In this document: positions 43,545-52,968 of the stretch, piece by piece
How positions within the stretch are numbered: the stretch's first letter is position 1
How the letters are laid out: every line of letters begins with the position of its first letter
NCBI GenBank assembly: GCA_023667695.1
Contig: JAMOZY010000002.1
Coordinates: forward strand, 24,229-88,228
Source of the DNA: Clostridium sp.
Lineage (GTDB): Bacteria > Bacillota > Clostridia > Lachnospirales > Lachnospiraceae
Length of the DNA stretch: 64,000 bases
Direction of reading: 5' to 3'
Translations under genes and position numbers: made by a program
Notes under the pieces: model-generated
Databases searched by the model: none
What the model was told of the DNA's origin: nothing
The model's input: only the letters and a program-made list of their open reading frames with translations

Positions 43545-44444
43545 CTATGGTGTTGGCGGTGTCATAGACGAACCGGAAGCAGAAGAACTGCCATCTGCCG
43601 TCGGAAGCTTCCGCGGTTGTAATACATAACTGTTTCGAATGGTTATCATACCTTCTGTCCGATTTTCCATACCCTGCTTTTCAAAATCCAATGTCATATA
43701 AAGTGCATTCTCCGCCGGAAGCGCATATACGTTCACAGCCGGTATATCTCCATCATGCATAATCGTATTACATACCAGATTATTATCTTGAATATATGTA
43801 TAATCAGATTGTGCTGTACTGTTTACCTTATTCAGAGAAGTCGAAATCAGGGAATCAAGTGTCGGCTCCAATTCTGCCAGTGTCTGATCTACCTCTGTAT
43901 TGCTGCCATCATTATAGGAGGAAGGCCGACTTGCATATTCCCCCTGAAACAAATAAACATTCCCATCCTTAAAGCAATATACTGCTCTTGCCGGTCCGTA
44001 AGTTCCCTTATTAGCGCCAGATGTTATTTTCACATCATATATGATTGCAATATATCGGATTGGATTGCTATCCGTGATTGTCGTCTCACCTAATGCTCCA
44101 AAGGAATATCGGCTCCGATTCCCATAGCTGGTTGCAATCGGCGCTCCATTCTCATCCAACAAAGCAAAATCTCCGCCTGCACTTACAGAGCCTCCGGTTC
44201 CGATTGCCGTATATTCTTTATCATCCGTTCCTATCCGTACCAGCTTTGCCTGCATGAGCTTATCCGCTATCATATCGAATACCTCCTGCCCCGCCTGCTG
44301 TATCTCCCGGTCATTCCGGGTTCGTACATAACTGTTCGTAGTCGTACCCATAAAACTCGCCAGCGCTATCATAATCAACGACAATATTGCAATGGCAATC
44401 AGCAACTCTACTAATGAAAAACCTTGATTGTTGTTACGTTTCAT
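43545..44444 (-). CDS. Minor pilin-like protein (PilW/ComGF-like)
   Basis: Type IV pilin-like protein of 299 aa from the ATG at 44444, which has GGGAGG 8 nt upstream. The prepilin peptidase site is Gly8 followed by FSLVE with the conserved Glu5, then a hydrophobic helix. The large globular part (about 45-290) is unrecognised. Overall shape fits PilW/PulJ minor pilins. The stop of the upstream pilin gene lies 20 bp before its start. Confidence 0.87.
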   Translation of the reverse strand: MKRNNNQGFSLVELLIAIAILSLIMIALASFMGTTTNSYVRTRNDREIQQAGQEVFDMIADKLMQAKLVRIGTDDKEYTAIGTGGSVSAGGDFALLDENGAPIATSYGNRSRYSFGALGETTITDSNPIRYIAIIYDVKITSGANKGTYGPARAVYCFKDGNVYLFQGEYASRPSSYNDGSNTEVDQTLAELEPTLDSLISTSLNKVNSTAQSDYTYIQDNNLVCNTIMHDGDIPAVNVYALPAENALYMTLDFEKQGMENRTEGMITIRNSYVLQPRKLPTADGSSSASGSSMTPPTP

Positions 44445-44464
44445 TTTTTCAACCTCCCTCTTCA

Positions 44465-45046
44465 TCAGTAAGTCTCATGATACAACCCGGTTACCTGCTT
44501 CAGATGTACATCCGCAATCATCTCACCGTTTCGCCGGAACAACCGATATTCTCCACCGCCCAGTATCATGGAACCGTCACTCTTCCTGTAGTAAATCAAT
44601 ACACCACCAGTAGTAACCGGATTACCATTATAGGTAATGGTGCCTCGTGACAGTACCCGTACTGGATTGGAAACACCGGAATAACTATAATACCCTATCT
44701 TCGGATTTCCATCCGCATCCAACAGGTCACTCGGACAACCGGAATGAAAGGCATATGACGTTCCACCCGGCTGTACATTCGCTACGACATATCCACGTTC
44801 AATATAATAATCACCATCCGCACCCAGATACAGCTTCATTGCCATTCTGGAATCCTGTGCCATCGTGGAAGTCCGCAGGGTTGTCATCTCTGACTCCAGG
44901 GTAGAAACTGCTTTTGTATATTTTGCTGAATCTACAGAACGCAGGGTTACAAAGGAAGCCGCTGTCAGAATCCCAATGATGCACATTACAATAATCAGTT
45001 CCACCATAGAATATCCCTTGTTCCGGTTCTTATTTCTACTCATCAT
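44465..45046 (-). CDS. Minor pilin-like protein (PilE/FimT-like)
   Basis: Pilin-like protein of 193 aa. The cleavage site is Gly11 followed by YSMVE (Glu5 present) and a hydrophobic helix, then a globular part with YYSYSGVSNPVRVLSRG and YRLFRRNGE. Shape fits GspH/FimT pseudopilins. It follows the 867-aa protein by 12 bp. Confidence 0.87.
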   Translation of the reverse strand: MMSRNKNRNKGYSMVELIIVMCIIGILTAASFVTLRSVDSAKYTKAVSTLESEMTTLRTSTMAQDSRMAMKLYLGADGDYYIERGYVVANVQPGGTSYAFHSGCPSDLLDADGNPKIGYYSYSGVSNPVRVLSRGTITYNGNPVTTGGVLIYYRKSDGSMILGGGEYRLFRRNGEMIADVHLKQVTGLYHETY

Positions 45047-45058
45047 TCCATCACCACC

Positions 45059-47662
45059 CTACTCTACATTCTTCTTCCAGTTGTTATACCGGAGAATATC
45101 ACCAAGCTCGATATTGCCAACATTGGTTGTATTCGGGTCTGAAGTACTGGTATTTGCCGAATAATCCCTGAATATCTCACAAATGCCGGAATAGTCACCA
45201 CTGCTATTTCCTTTGGTTGCATCTGCCGTCCGCAGGATGGTCTTTACAAGCTCCGGATTCGCTACAAAGTCCATAGGATGGTCTACCTTAATCTTACTTC
45301 CGGATATAATCAGACCTTCAAACCTCTTAACCTCATCTCCGGTAGCCACCGGATTATCCAGGAAAGTAACATCACCCTTTGCGATAATCAGACCCAAGAC
45401 ATTGCCATTGGTACCGCTCGGCGCCGTTATAGTGACATCTCCATTTGAAATCCATACATAAGCATTACCAACCTGGATGCCGCTTGCCCAACCGTCTCCA
45501 TCCACCTTTGTCATATCCAGATAATAATTGATTGGGGTGACCGTTTCCGCCGTCTTGGTCGCAATGCTGTTCTTTAACGCTGTCATCTCAGTCAGCTTAT
45601 CCCCGGCATATGGTGTTGAATCTTCATCCACATCAATCAGCTCCAGCGTATATTTCATTTCCATATAATTATTATTATACTCCGTCGCTTTCGTGTTAAA
45701 GTTCGTTATGGTTGCACTTTCACTTCCGCCATTAATAATATCGCCGTTAAAGCCCGGTACATTCACACTAAGTCTGCGTCCCTGTGCTACATTCACTACA
45801 CCGGTGGTATAAGCGCCGGAGGTAGTAACTCGAACAGCATCGGAACCACTTCCCAGATTGATATCCGCCAGATTATCTGTATATGCCGTAATATCCACAA
45901 TATCATTCGTAATCTCATATCCCGGCAGCTTTGAAATGCCGTTTTCCTTGTCAACATACCAACTCAAGAACTCGGAAGCAGCTCTGGCACTCTTGAAGTT
46001 CAGGAAATAATAAGTATTTCCTGCAACAGACTGGGATACCACTGCCGGATTTGCCAGCCAGTCACGGGACGGGTCCTGCATATAGTTATAAATCGTCCGG
46101 TTTAATCCCAGATTATCATTGGTAAACTTTGGAATCTGTTCTCCATTACTATCCTCATATATCCCCATTGGCATATATGCCATTTGATTGGTCTTTACAG
46201 AAATGGATTCACCGGTCCGGACATCTACATTCCTCGTATCCGTACCATTATCTACTTCTACATAGCTTACAGTTGCAGAAGTGCCATCCGCTGCCACACT
46301 GGATTGACGAATCGTTGAGGTCGAGATATAAGACCGACCTGCTACATACAATTCCTTTAAGCCGCTGAAATCCAGATTTGCCGCATTTCCATTCACAATA
46401 ATCGCGCTACTGTTATAGTGTGCTTTCGAATTCTGTGCGTACTGAGATAGCACCCGCTCCGTATCCGAGGTCTGAGAGAAATTATAGCCATAATAATTAC
46501 CGGCCAGTTCAACCGCTGCATTATCTTCGTTGATTTCAAAATCATCTGCAACATACGCATTTGCATACATGCTTAATGCACCGCCGCCAAACTTCATACC
46601 TGTTGTCCGGACATAGGAAGGTGCCATTACAATATTATCCGCCCATACATTTGAATAACCATCACCGGATATCCGGTCTCCAATAATGCTGACCTTTGCA
46701 TCATTCATTACAGATAAGGAACCGGGAACAATCACCGTATTCGCCATGATATTCACATTTGTAGCATTCACATAGATACCGGAGTACCGGCTTTTTTCCT
46801 TCCAGCCATCACAAGCGTTCAGCCTTTCATCCGTTGTTGTGCCGCCATAATAACTGGATACCCTTGTTCCAACCGTTTGATTATATTCTTTATTGTAATA
46901 ATCTGCGGCTGCATAGATATTCCCTGTTATGGAAATCGCCTGATTTGCCTGGGTTGCCCGATCGAATTCAACACCCATATCCGCAATCATGGCAAAACTA
47001 TACAATGCATTGGTATTTCCATCTACATTACTGAAGGATACGTTAAACTCCGGTTCTGCAATCTCAATATCTGTTGTAATGGACTGCACATACCCTTCAT
47101 CTGTTGTCCGGGTTACCGTTACATTATGTATAACCAGCTTATCATACGTTGTCTTTCCTGCTGCATCCGTTGCAGTAACAACCTCAAGATACAGACGAGG
47201 CTGGTCTGCTGACAAAGAAGCCGGGTTCACCAGAGTAACATCCGAAACGGAAATAAAGGAACTCAAGCTGTTATATAAGTCCTGCTGGGACTTATACTTA
47301 TCGCTTTCCACCAGATTCCGCAAAAACTTCTGCTTCATAATCTCATTGGCAGATGCTTCATCAATGGTTACAAACCGTCCGGCCACGGTATCATAATATA
47401 CCATAACCTCTACCGTACTTTCATACGCACGCATTAATTCCGTTACGGAATCACTTCCAATACCGGTATAGATATCATCCATTGCCTTTTCCACGTAATA
47501 GAAGTTATTCTTATTCTCCAAATCCACAAACCGCATACGATAGAAGTATCCCATGGATGCCATGATAACACCAATCAGAATACCCATACATGCAATCGCA
47601 ACTAGAATGACAATGAAGGTATTACCTCTGTTATTTAATTTTTTTCTAAGAAGTTTCCGCAT
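45059..47662 (-). CDS. Very large PilX/GspK-like pilin protein
   Basis: Protein of 867 aa with a pilin-like N terminus: basic residues, Gly13, then NTFIVILVAIACMG. Position +5 is Val (residue 18) instead of the Glu that other pilins use for assembly, as in the tip pseudopilin GspK. The rest is extracytoplasmic, Asn/Thr/Gly-rich, with many short V-N-x-G turns and repeated YAAADYYN/YVADDF-like strands that suggest a beta-helix. Its ATG overlaps the stop of the upstream gene by one base. It may cap the pilus and act as adhesin. Confidence 0.85.
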   Translation of the reverse strand: MRKLLRKKLNNRGNTFIVILVAIACMGILIGVIMASMGYFYRMRFVDLENKNNFYYVEKAMDDIYTGIGSDSVTELMRAYESTVEVMVYYDTVAGRFVTIDEASANEIMKQKFLRNLVESDKYKSQQDLYNSLSSFISVSDVTLVNPASLSADQPRLYLEVVTATDAAGKTTYDKLVIHNVTVTRTTDEGYVQSITTDIEIAEPEFNVSFSNVDGNTNALYSFAMIADMGVEFDRATQANQAISITGNIYAAADYYNKEYNQTVGTRVSSYYGGTTTDERLNACDGWKEKSRYSGIYVNATNVNIMANTVIVPGSLSVMNDAKVSIIGDRISGDGYSNVWADNIVMAPSYVRTTGMKFGGGALSMYANAYVADDFEINEDNAAVELAGNYYGYNFSQTSDTERVLSQYAQNSKAHYNSSAIIVNGNAANLDFSGLKELYVAGRSYISTSTIRQSSVAADGTSATVSYVEVDNGTDTRNVDVRTGESISVKTNQMAYMPMGIYEDSNGEQIPKFTNDNLGLNRTIYNYMQDPSRDWLANPAVVSQSVAGNTYYFLNFKSARAASEFLSWYVDKENGISKLPGYEITNDIVDITAYTDNLADINLGSGSDAVRVTTSGAYTTGVVNVAQGRRLSVNVPGFNGDIINGGSESATITNFNTKATEYNNNYMEMKYTLELIDVDEDSTPYAGDKLTEMTALKNSIATKTAETVTPINYYLDMTKVDGDGWASGIQVGNAYVWISNGDVTITAPSGTNGNVLGLIIAKGDVTFLDNPVATGDEVKRFEGLIISGSKIKVDHPMDFVANPELVKTILRTADATKGNSSGDYSGICEIFRDYSANTSTSDPNTTNVGNIELGDILRYNNWKKNVE

Positions 47663-49251
47663 TAGTAATCCCCCTTTGAAGTATCAAACGTTGTTACGTT
47701 ACCGGTCTTTTTATTCGTCAATGTAATCACTATATTATATTCACGCCCCTGCTCGGAATACCGTTCATCCTCCTGCATGGAAAATACATAATTTCGAATA
47801 TCACTTGCAGGCACATTAATTGACATCTTACAGGTACTATCATTTGGAGCATCCGTACTGCTGCTGATATTCGTTGCAGCAGAATCCCCCTGCTCCAAAG
47901 GAATATTCGTGTAAATCGCTACCGGATGCGCTGTACCACTCTGTAACAGTTCAAAATTCGTCATACAATCATAATGGACATTATCCTTCTTGTTATCACG
48001 CCCTGCATCTGCATATGGAAGCAAACCAGTTGGTGTGGATGAACCGGAACCACTTGTTCCGCCTGTTCCATCAGGAACACCGGAACCATCTGCACCGCCG
48101 GTCCCGTCAGCATCTTCGGGGTCGCCAGTTCCGCCAACGGAAACAGCGCTTCTTACTGCCGCATCCGTTTCAGCAGTCCGGACTACATATACCTTTGCCA
48201 GTTCATCAGATTTGTTATCAATCCGAATCAAATCATTACCATACACATTATAATACAAGAACTGATTATACAGCAGATATACCTCCGGCATAGCTTTGAA
48301 AAACTGTTCATATGCCACATAGGTAGTATTCAAAGCAGATTCCGAATAAGTATGCGAGTTTCCATTATTATCTGTATAAGAAAATGCTGGTGTTGTATAT
48401 GTAATTTCACAAGTCACCCTGTATTTATTACCATTTGCATCCGCCACAGCAAGCTTAGTAATGGTAACCAAAATAACTTTCCTGGTTCCGAGTTCTCTAC
48501 CTCCTGTATTCAAAGGACGATTTCCAATTTTAATCTGAGCTGCCAAATCGACCGCCATCGGGTCATTGGAATTTTCCAACACCGATACTACATTGTTAAA
48601 ATCCGCTGCTGCCGCAACTGTATCATAATTCGAAATGCTCGGAATCACCGCTGTAGTCGAAGAATCCAGGCTGGAAAGATTACCCAGATTCACCTCATTG
48701 GGGTCTACATAAGAGGTACCTGGATTCAAAGATGCCAATGCATAAGGCTTTGTATCCATTTCAATCTTTACATCATAATCCCGATAGTCAATTCTTGCAG
48801 TACCATTAATCGTAACACTTCTTACCAGAGCCTCCTGCTGATCTTCTGAACGCGATTTGTTCTGCGCATTTAGATACTGATACATTTGGGTAACTGTACT
48901 AAAAGGAACTCCTGCATTTGAAGTTCCATTCACTATCAGGTTACCTTCACTGCCATCTGCCCTTATAGTAGAATATTTACGTGCTACCGTAGGGGAAGTA
49001 TTCATTTGTAAAGTGTCAGCAAACTGAGTCTGCCCTTCTGTCGTTCCAAGCAAACTATCCAGATTCGTCTGCTTTAAGGTTTCCACAACGGACCTTCCAT
49101 AGTCCGTTGCTGCCTGCTGATCATCTGCCCGCTGTCCAATTCGAATACTGGAAGCAAGCTGAGCGATGATTGGAGTCACACACAATGCGAAAATAACAAC
49201 AGCAATCAGTATTTCAATTAAGCTGACACCACGGTTATTTAACCTTTTCAT
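47662..49251 (-). CDS. Pilin-like protein with long insert (PilV-like)
   Basis: Protein of 529 aa with a class III signal: Gly8 followed by VSLIE (Glu5 present) and a hydrophobic helix. The mature part has a low-complexity Gly/Ser/Pro/Asp region around 385-415 (GDPEDADGTGGADGSG type) between two globular parts. It is larger than common minor pilins. GGAGTG precedes the ATG. First of four clustered pilin-like genes after pilO. Confidence 0.85.
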   Translation of the reverse strand: MKRLNNRGVSLIEILIAVVIFALCVTPIIAQLASSIRIGQRADDQQAATDYGRSVVETLKQTNLDSLLGTTEGQTQFADTLQMNTSPTVARKYSTIRADGSEGNLIVNGTSNAGVPFSTVTQMYQYLNAQNKSRSEDQQEALVRSVTINGTARIDYRDYDVKIEMDTKPYALASLNPGTSYVDPNEVNLGNLSSLDSSTTAVIPSISNYDTVAAAADFNNVVSVLENSNDPMAVDLAAQIKIGNRPLNTGGRELGTRKVILVTITKLAVADANGNKYRVTCEITYTTPAFSYTDNNGNSHTYSESALNTTYVAYEQFFKAMPEVYLLYNQFLYYNVYGNDLIRIDNKSDELAKVYVVRTAETDAAVRSAVSVGGTGDPEDADGTGGADGSGVPDGTGGTSGSGSSTPTGLLPYADAGRDNKKDNVHYDCMTNFELLQSGTAHPVAIYTNIPLEQGDSAATNISSSTDAPNDSTCKMSINVPASDIRNYVFSMQEDERYSEQGREYNIVITLTNKKTGNVTTFDTSKGDY

Positions 49252-49265
49252 GAAATCACTCCATT

Positions 49266-50408
49266 CTATCTGTAAACAATAACACTACCTGACCGATTTG
49301 TAACCTTGATTCGATTTGCACTGGCATCATCTACAACCTTTACATATAAAGTCTTATCGGTTGAGTTTTCTAATGCTAATGCAATGGCATTGGTGTCGGA
49401 TGCATCCTTAATGTCAGAGGACTGAACCAGTAATGTCAAATCTTCACCCGGATCAAATTCTACTCTTTGACGGTTCGTACCAATACCATACTGAACCACA
49501 TAAGAATCACCTTCCTGTGATACACTAATGGAAACTGACTCTGCCTCGTTCTTATCACTCGTCACATTAGTACCGCCGCTCCGTAAGCCAACCAGCTTAC
49601 CGGAGGTATCACTGGAGGTTGGGTTCACTGCAATATATAAATCATAATCACTCTTAATGGATTCTCCGTTATCCTCTGCAAACTTGGATACACTGCCGGA
49701 TGCTGTACCACCGGTAAACAGGTTATCTACACCGGTATCAATATCATCCAAATCCAAATCCACCTGCTCTTCTCTGCCATTCCCTTTAATACAGTAGATA
49801 TTCACCGTCATGTTGCCGGAATACTCACCAGACTCTTCATCCAATCCAACCGATACTGCATCAATAGTCATCCGATATGGATAAGCTGCTACATAATTCA
49901 CAAACTTTTTAATTCCTTCATAACTTCCTTCATAGGTAAAACTCATAGAAGAATTAAAGCACTGATAGCCTGCTGAAACATCCTCTGTAACTTCTCCTTC
50001 CATAGCTTCCCCTTCGACCGCTGCATCCAGGGTACCTTCTGCATTACTGCCACCCAGTACATAAAATGCCGTTTCCGGCGTCATCCCCTGTGCAGTAACA
50101 TTATAATCAATCTCTTCATTGTTCCGAACACCCTGTACGAATTCCAACTGATATTCCTGATACAGATTGGACGGGAATTCATCCAGTTTCTCTTCAAACA
50201 TTGCATAATTGGCTTCTGTATCCTGAAGATACTGTGCTCTATTCACTTCCTTTGCCAACAGTTCCGTATAATATGTGGTCAAACGCTTTACTTCAGCCTC
50301 TACACTTGCTGCCTTTTCATTATTCGGCTTCATACCAAAGAACCATGCCGCAAGCAGAGCCAGAACACCTATCACAATCAGTAATAACTTCTTATATGTC
50401 TCATTCAT
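49266..50408 (-). CDS. pilO: PilO-like type IV pilus assembly protein, extended
   Basis: Inner membrane component that pairs with PilN. A transmembrane helix lies at about 8-24, then a coiled coil (NNEKAASVEAEVKRLTTYY) and the PilO-type ferredoxin-like domain (about 100-210) with FTYEGSYEGIKKFVNYVAAY. A C-terminal extension of about 170 residues, with no recognised family, makes it 380 aa, near twice the usual length. AGGAGG lies 8 nt before the ATG. It follows the pilM-pilN fusion by 12 bp. Confidence 0.85.
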   Translation of the reverse strand: MNETYKKLLLIVIGVLALLAAWFFGMKPNNEKAASVEAEVKRLTTYYTELLAKEVNRAQYLQDTEANYAMFEEKLDEFPSNLYQEYQLEFVQGVRNNEEIDYNVTAQGMTPETAFYVLGGSNAEGTLDAAVEGEAMEGEVTEDVSAGYQCFNSSMSFTYEGSYEGIKKFVNYVAAYPYRMTIDAVSVGLDEESGEYSGNMTVNIYCIKGNGREEQVDLDLDDIDTGVDNLFTGGTASGSVSKFAEDNGESIKSDYDLYIAVNPTSSDTSGKLVGLRSGGTNVTSDKNEAESVSISVSQEGDSYVVQYGIGTNRQRVEFDPGEDLTLLVQSSDIKDASDTNAIALALENSTDKTLYVKVVDDASANRIKVTNRSGSVIVYR

Positions 50409-50420
50409 GCTCTCATCCTC

Positions 50421-52052
50421 CTATTCCGCTTCTGTTGCAGGCTCTTCTGTTGTTTCCACAGGAGCTTCTGTTGTTACAAGATTAGCCTCATACTCCGGTA
50501 ATACATAGCTACAGGTTACTGTATAAGTATACAGCCTTGCTCCAGTTACCTCATCCGCCGCTTCTGATACGCTTGAAATAAAAGCATTCTGTATGCAGTC
50601 CACATCTCTCAAATCCTTTATCAACCGGGCAATAGAATCATAATCTGTACTTTCCATGGAAATGGATACACCACCGGAAGCAGAACTAATATTCAACACA
50701 TTCACATTCGTCGGTATAATTTCCTCTAAGGTATTCCAGAATTCCATCATATATTCATTGGAAATCTTGGTGGAATCATACAAGGTCAGCATATCGTTAT
50801 ACACTGCTACACTATCCAGATAATCATTATATATCTGCTCAATATCCTGAATGCTTGCAATCTGGTTTTCCACTACACTCTTTGCCGCCTTCGCCAGTGA
50901 CAGCCGAACAAAAGAAACCACCACCATGCCAATGGCACCAATAATGGCAAATACTAAAAATACCACACAGGCAACTGTAGCGCCCTTACCCGCCTTTTTC
51001 TCTGCCTGCTCTCGAAGAATGAAGCCCATTGGCGCCATAGCTGCACCAATCGAACTGATCAGATATACCGGGCTGTAAATCTGGGTATTAATCTTATCAT
51101 CAAACTTTACACTATAGAGACTATCCATAACCTTGGTCGCTACATTCAGCTGAATCTTGAACAAGCCGTCCACACCACGAACCAAAGCGCCATCACCGGT
51201 CAGATACACATCATCAATTGGCTTATCCGGATTCCTGGAGCTGTAATAATCCATAACACGACCAATGTTATTAATCAGATACCGGAAGGAGCCGGTGATA
51301 GCATCATCATCAAAGTCAACAGTAATCAACCGCTCACTCTGTAACAAAGACAATGCCGTAGATGCATCCACATCCTTTGCCTCCATAACCTCTGCTACCA
51401 CTGCATTAATACCATATGGTACGGTTCTCTGCAGCAACAGGGTGTCGCCTCTTACAATATTTAACACTGTAGACTCACTGCCAATCTGCACTACCATAGT
51501 AGTTGCATTATCCGCCGTCTGAGTCTTGATTAACTGAAGCATTGCATTACCCACATAATCAATAGACTGTACATTCAGTCCTGCAACACTTGCCAGCTCA
51601 TAATATGTACGCACCATCTGCTGCGGTGCAGCAACAACCATAATCCTCTTATTCTTAGAGCCGTCCTCTGCCGCCACCGTTTCCAATACAGAGTGTGCAA
51701 TCACATAATCCTCTATATTAACAGGAAAATATTCTGATGCATTCGCGTTAATAATACCGGCAACCTTTTTGTCCGGAACAGAAGGAATCATAACCTCTCT
51801 GTTCACAATCTTGGAGGATGAAAGCACAAAGATTGCATTTTTATTTGAAATCCCCTTTGCATTCAACTGCTCCCGAATTGCCGTTCCAATCTTGTCTTTA
51901 TCCCGGATAAAGCCATCCTCATAGCTGTCCTCCGGTGTGTCAAAGATTACTACATCATGGATGTAGGTCTGCTTTTTCTGTGCAGCCGTCACTTCGACAA
52001 TTGTAATATTTTCATTCGTTATGTCTATGGTTAAGACCTTATTATTTGCCAT
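50421..52052 (-). CDS. PilM-PilN fusion protein
   Basis: Type IV pilus inner-membrane assembly protein of 543 aa. Residues 1-345 form an actin-like PilM domain with IDITNENITIVEV at the start and DVYLTGDGALVRG near its end. A transmembrane helix at about 358-381 and a PilN-type domain (about 382-520) follow, ending in a Thr/Glu-rich tail. In most bacteria PilM is a separate cytoplasmic protein that binds a short N-terminal peptide of PilN, so the fusion locks the partners together. Start follows GGAGG by 8 nt. Confidence 0.9.
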   Translation of the reverse strand: MANNKVLTIDITNENITIVEVTAAQKKQTYIHDVVIFDTPEDSYEDGFIRDKDKIGTAIREQLNAKGISNKNAIFVLSSSKIVNREVMIPSVPDKKVAGIINANASEYFPVNIEDYVIAHSVLETVAAEDGSKNKRIMVVAAPQQMVRTYYELASVAGLNVQSIDYVGNAMLQLIKTQTADNATTMVVQIGSESTVLNIVRGDTLLLQRTVPYGINAVVAEVMEAKDVDASTALSLLQSERLITVDFDDDAITGSFRYLINNIGRVMDYYSSRNPDKPIDDVYLTGDGALVRGVDGLFKIQLNVATKVMDSLYSVKFDDKINTQIYSPVYLISSIGAAMAPMGFILREQAEKKAGKGATVACVVFLVFAIIGAIGMVVVSFVRLSLAKAAKSVVENQIASIQDIEQIYNDYLDSVAVYNDMLTLYDSTKISNEYMMEFWNTLEEIIPTNVNVLNISSASGGVSISMESTDYDSIARLIKDLRDVDCIQNAFISSVSEAADEVTGARLYTYTVTCSYVLPEYEANLVTTEAPVETTEEPATEAE

Positions 52053-52091
52053 TTTCGTAGCCTCCCTCGCTAATAAGTGTATGTTTTAGGG

Positions 52092-52898
52092 CTACAAGCC
52101 CATTATACCTAGGTACCAGCTCATAAGCTGTTCACCACATATCATGGCGATATAGATGCCCATTGCCAAATATGGACCAAAGGCAAGCCGATGCTCTCCT
52201 TTGCCTATCTTCATGATAATCAGATGTATGATGCTTCCACCAACACACCCCATCATAAATGCTACAATATTCAGTTTCCAGCCTAATAATAAGCCAGCCG
52301 CTGCCATGAGCTTAATGTCGCCGCCGCCTACTACATGGTTACCATTCCATATCTTCGTGCCAATGAAATCCACCAATAGCAGAAACAGACTGACTGCAAA
52401 CAGACCAATCACCTGCTCGAGCCAACGTTCTGGGCCCAAACAAAGTCGAATCAGTCCCAGTAAAAATATAAAAATATTGAATTCTACCGGAATATACTGC
52501 GTATTCCAGTCCACTGCCCCAATATAGAGCAATGCAGTTGCAACCAGGCAATACAGAAGCGTATCCACGCTCCAGCCATAGACTGCATACAGACCTCCGT
52601 ATAAAAGGCTGTTCAAAATCATAAAAACCAGCATGCTGCTCCAGCTTTGTTCCTTCGCATACACGCATCGTTTCTTCACAGATAAATAGGTCGTAATGGT
52701 AAATTCTGTCACCCAGTTAGAGTTGCCAATGGTCTTCATGGCAATGCATCCATCCCGATTCTGACAAGCATCACATATCTCCGGTTCTTCCTCATCCATG
52801 TATTGAATATACCGAATCAAGCCATAGAGCCACCGGAACAACAGTCCTGTCACCAATCCCGAAACCAAAACGATACTTACTTCCAACCAAGTCCCCAT
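52092..52898 (-). CDS. pilD: Prepilin peptidase (A24 family)
   Basis: Membrane aspartyl protease that removes the leader of prepilins. From the ATG at 52898 (AGGTGG 8 nt upstream) it has 268 aa and about eight hydrophobic segments. The catalytic aspartates are Asp130 in GAVDWNTQYIP and Asp194 in GGGDIKLMAAAG. Cysteines 42, 45, 51 and 78 lie in a short cytoplasmic loop, but with spacing unlike the usual CxxC pair. It lies 71 bp after the major pilin gene, across a strong hairpin. Confidence 0.93.
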   Translation of the reverse strand: MGTWLEVSIVLVSGLVTGLLFRWLYGLIRYIQYMDEEEPEICDACQNRDGCIAMKTIGNSNWVTEFTITTYLSVKKRCVYAKEQSWSSMLVFMILNSLLYGGLYAVYGWSVDTLLYCLVATALLYIGAVDWNTQYIPVEFNIFIFLLGLIRLCLGPERWLEQVIGLFAVSLFLLLVDFIGTKIWNGNHVVGGGDIKLMAAAGLLLGWKLNIVAFMMGCVGGSIIHLIIMKIGKGEHRLAFGPYLAMGIYIAMICGEQLMSWYLGIMGL

Positions 52899-52918
52899 AT
52901 CTACTACCACCTATATAG

Positions 52919-52956
52919 AGATAACACACGTCCGGCACTCCGGACATGTGTTATCT
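52919..52956. other. Strong hairpin between pilin and prepilin peptidase genes
   Basis: A 17-bp stem (one G-U pair) with a four-base loop, 12 bp past the pilin stop and 20 bp before the pilD ATG. On the pilin strand it is followed by CTATATAGG rather than a T run, so it is a poor intrinsic terminator. It more likely protects the 3' end of the pilin message or partially attenuates the downstream genes, which would let the pilin be made in excess. Confidence 0.7.
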
Positions 52957-52968
52957 AAAAAGTCAAAA

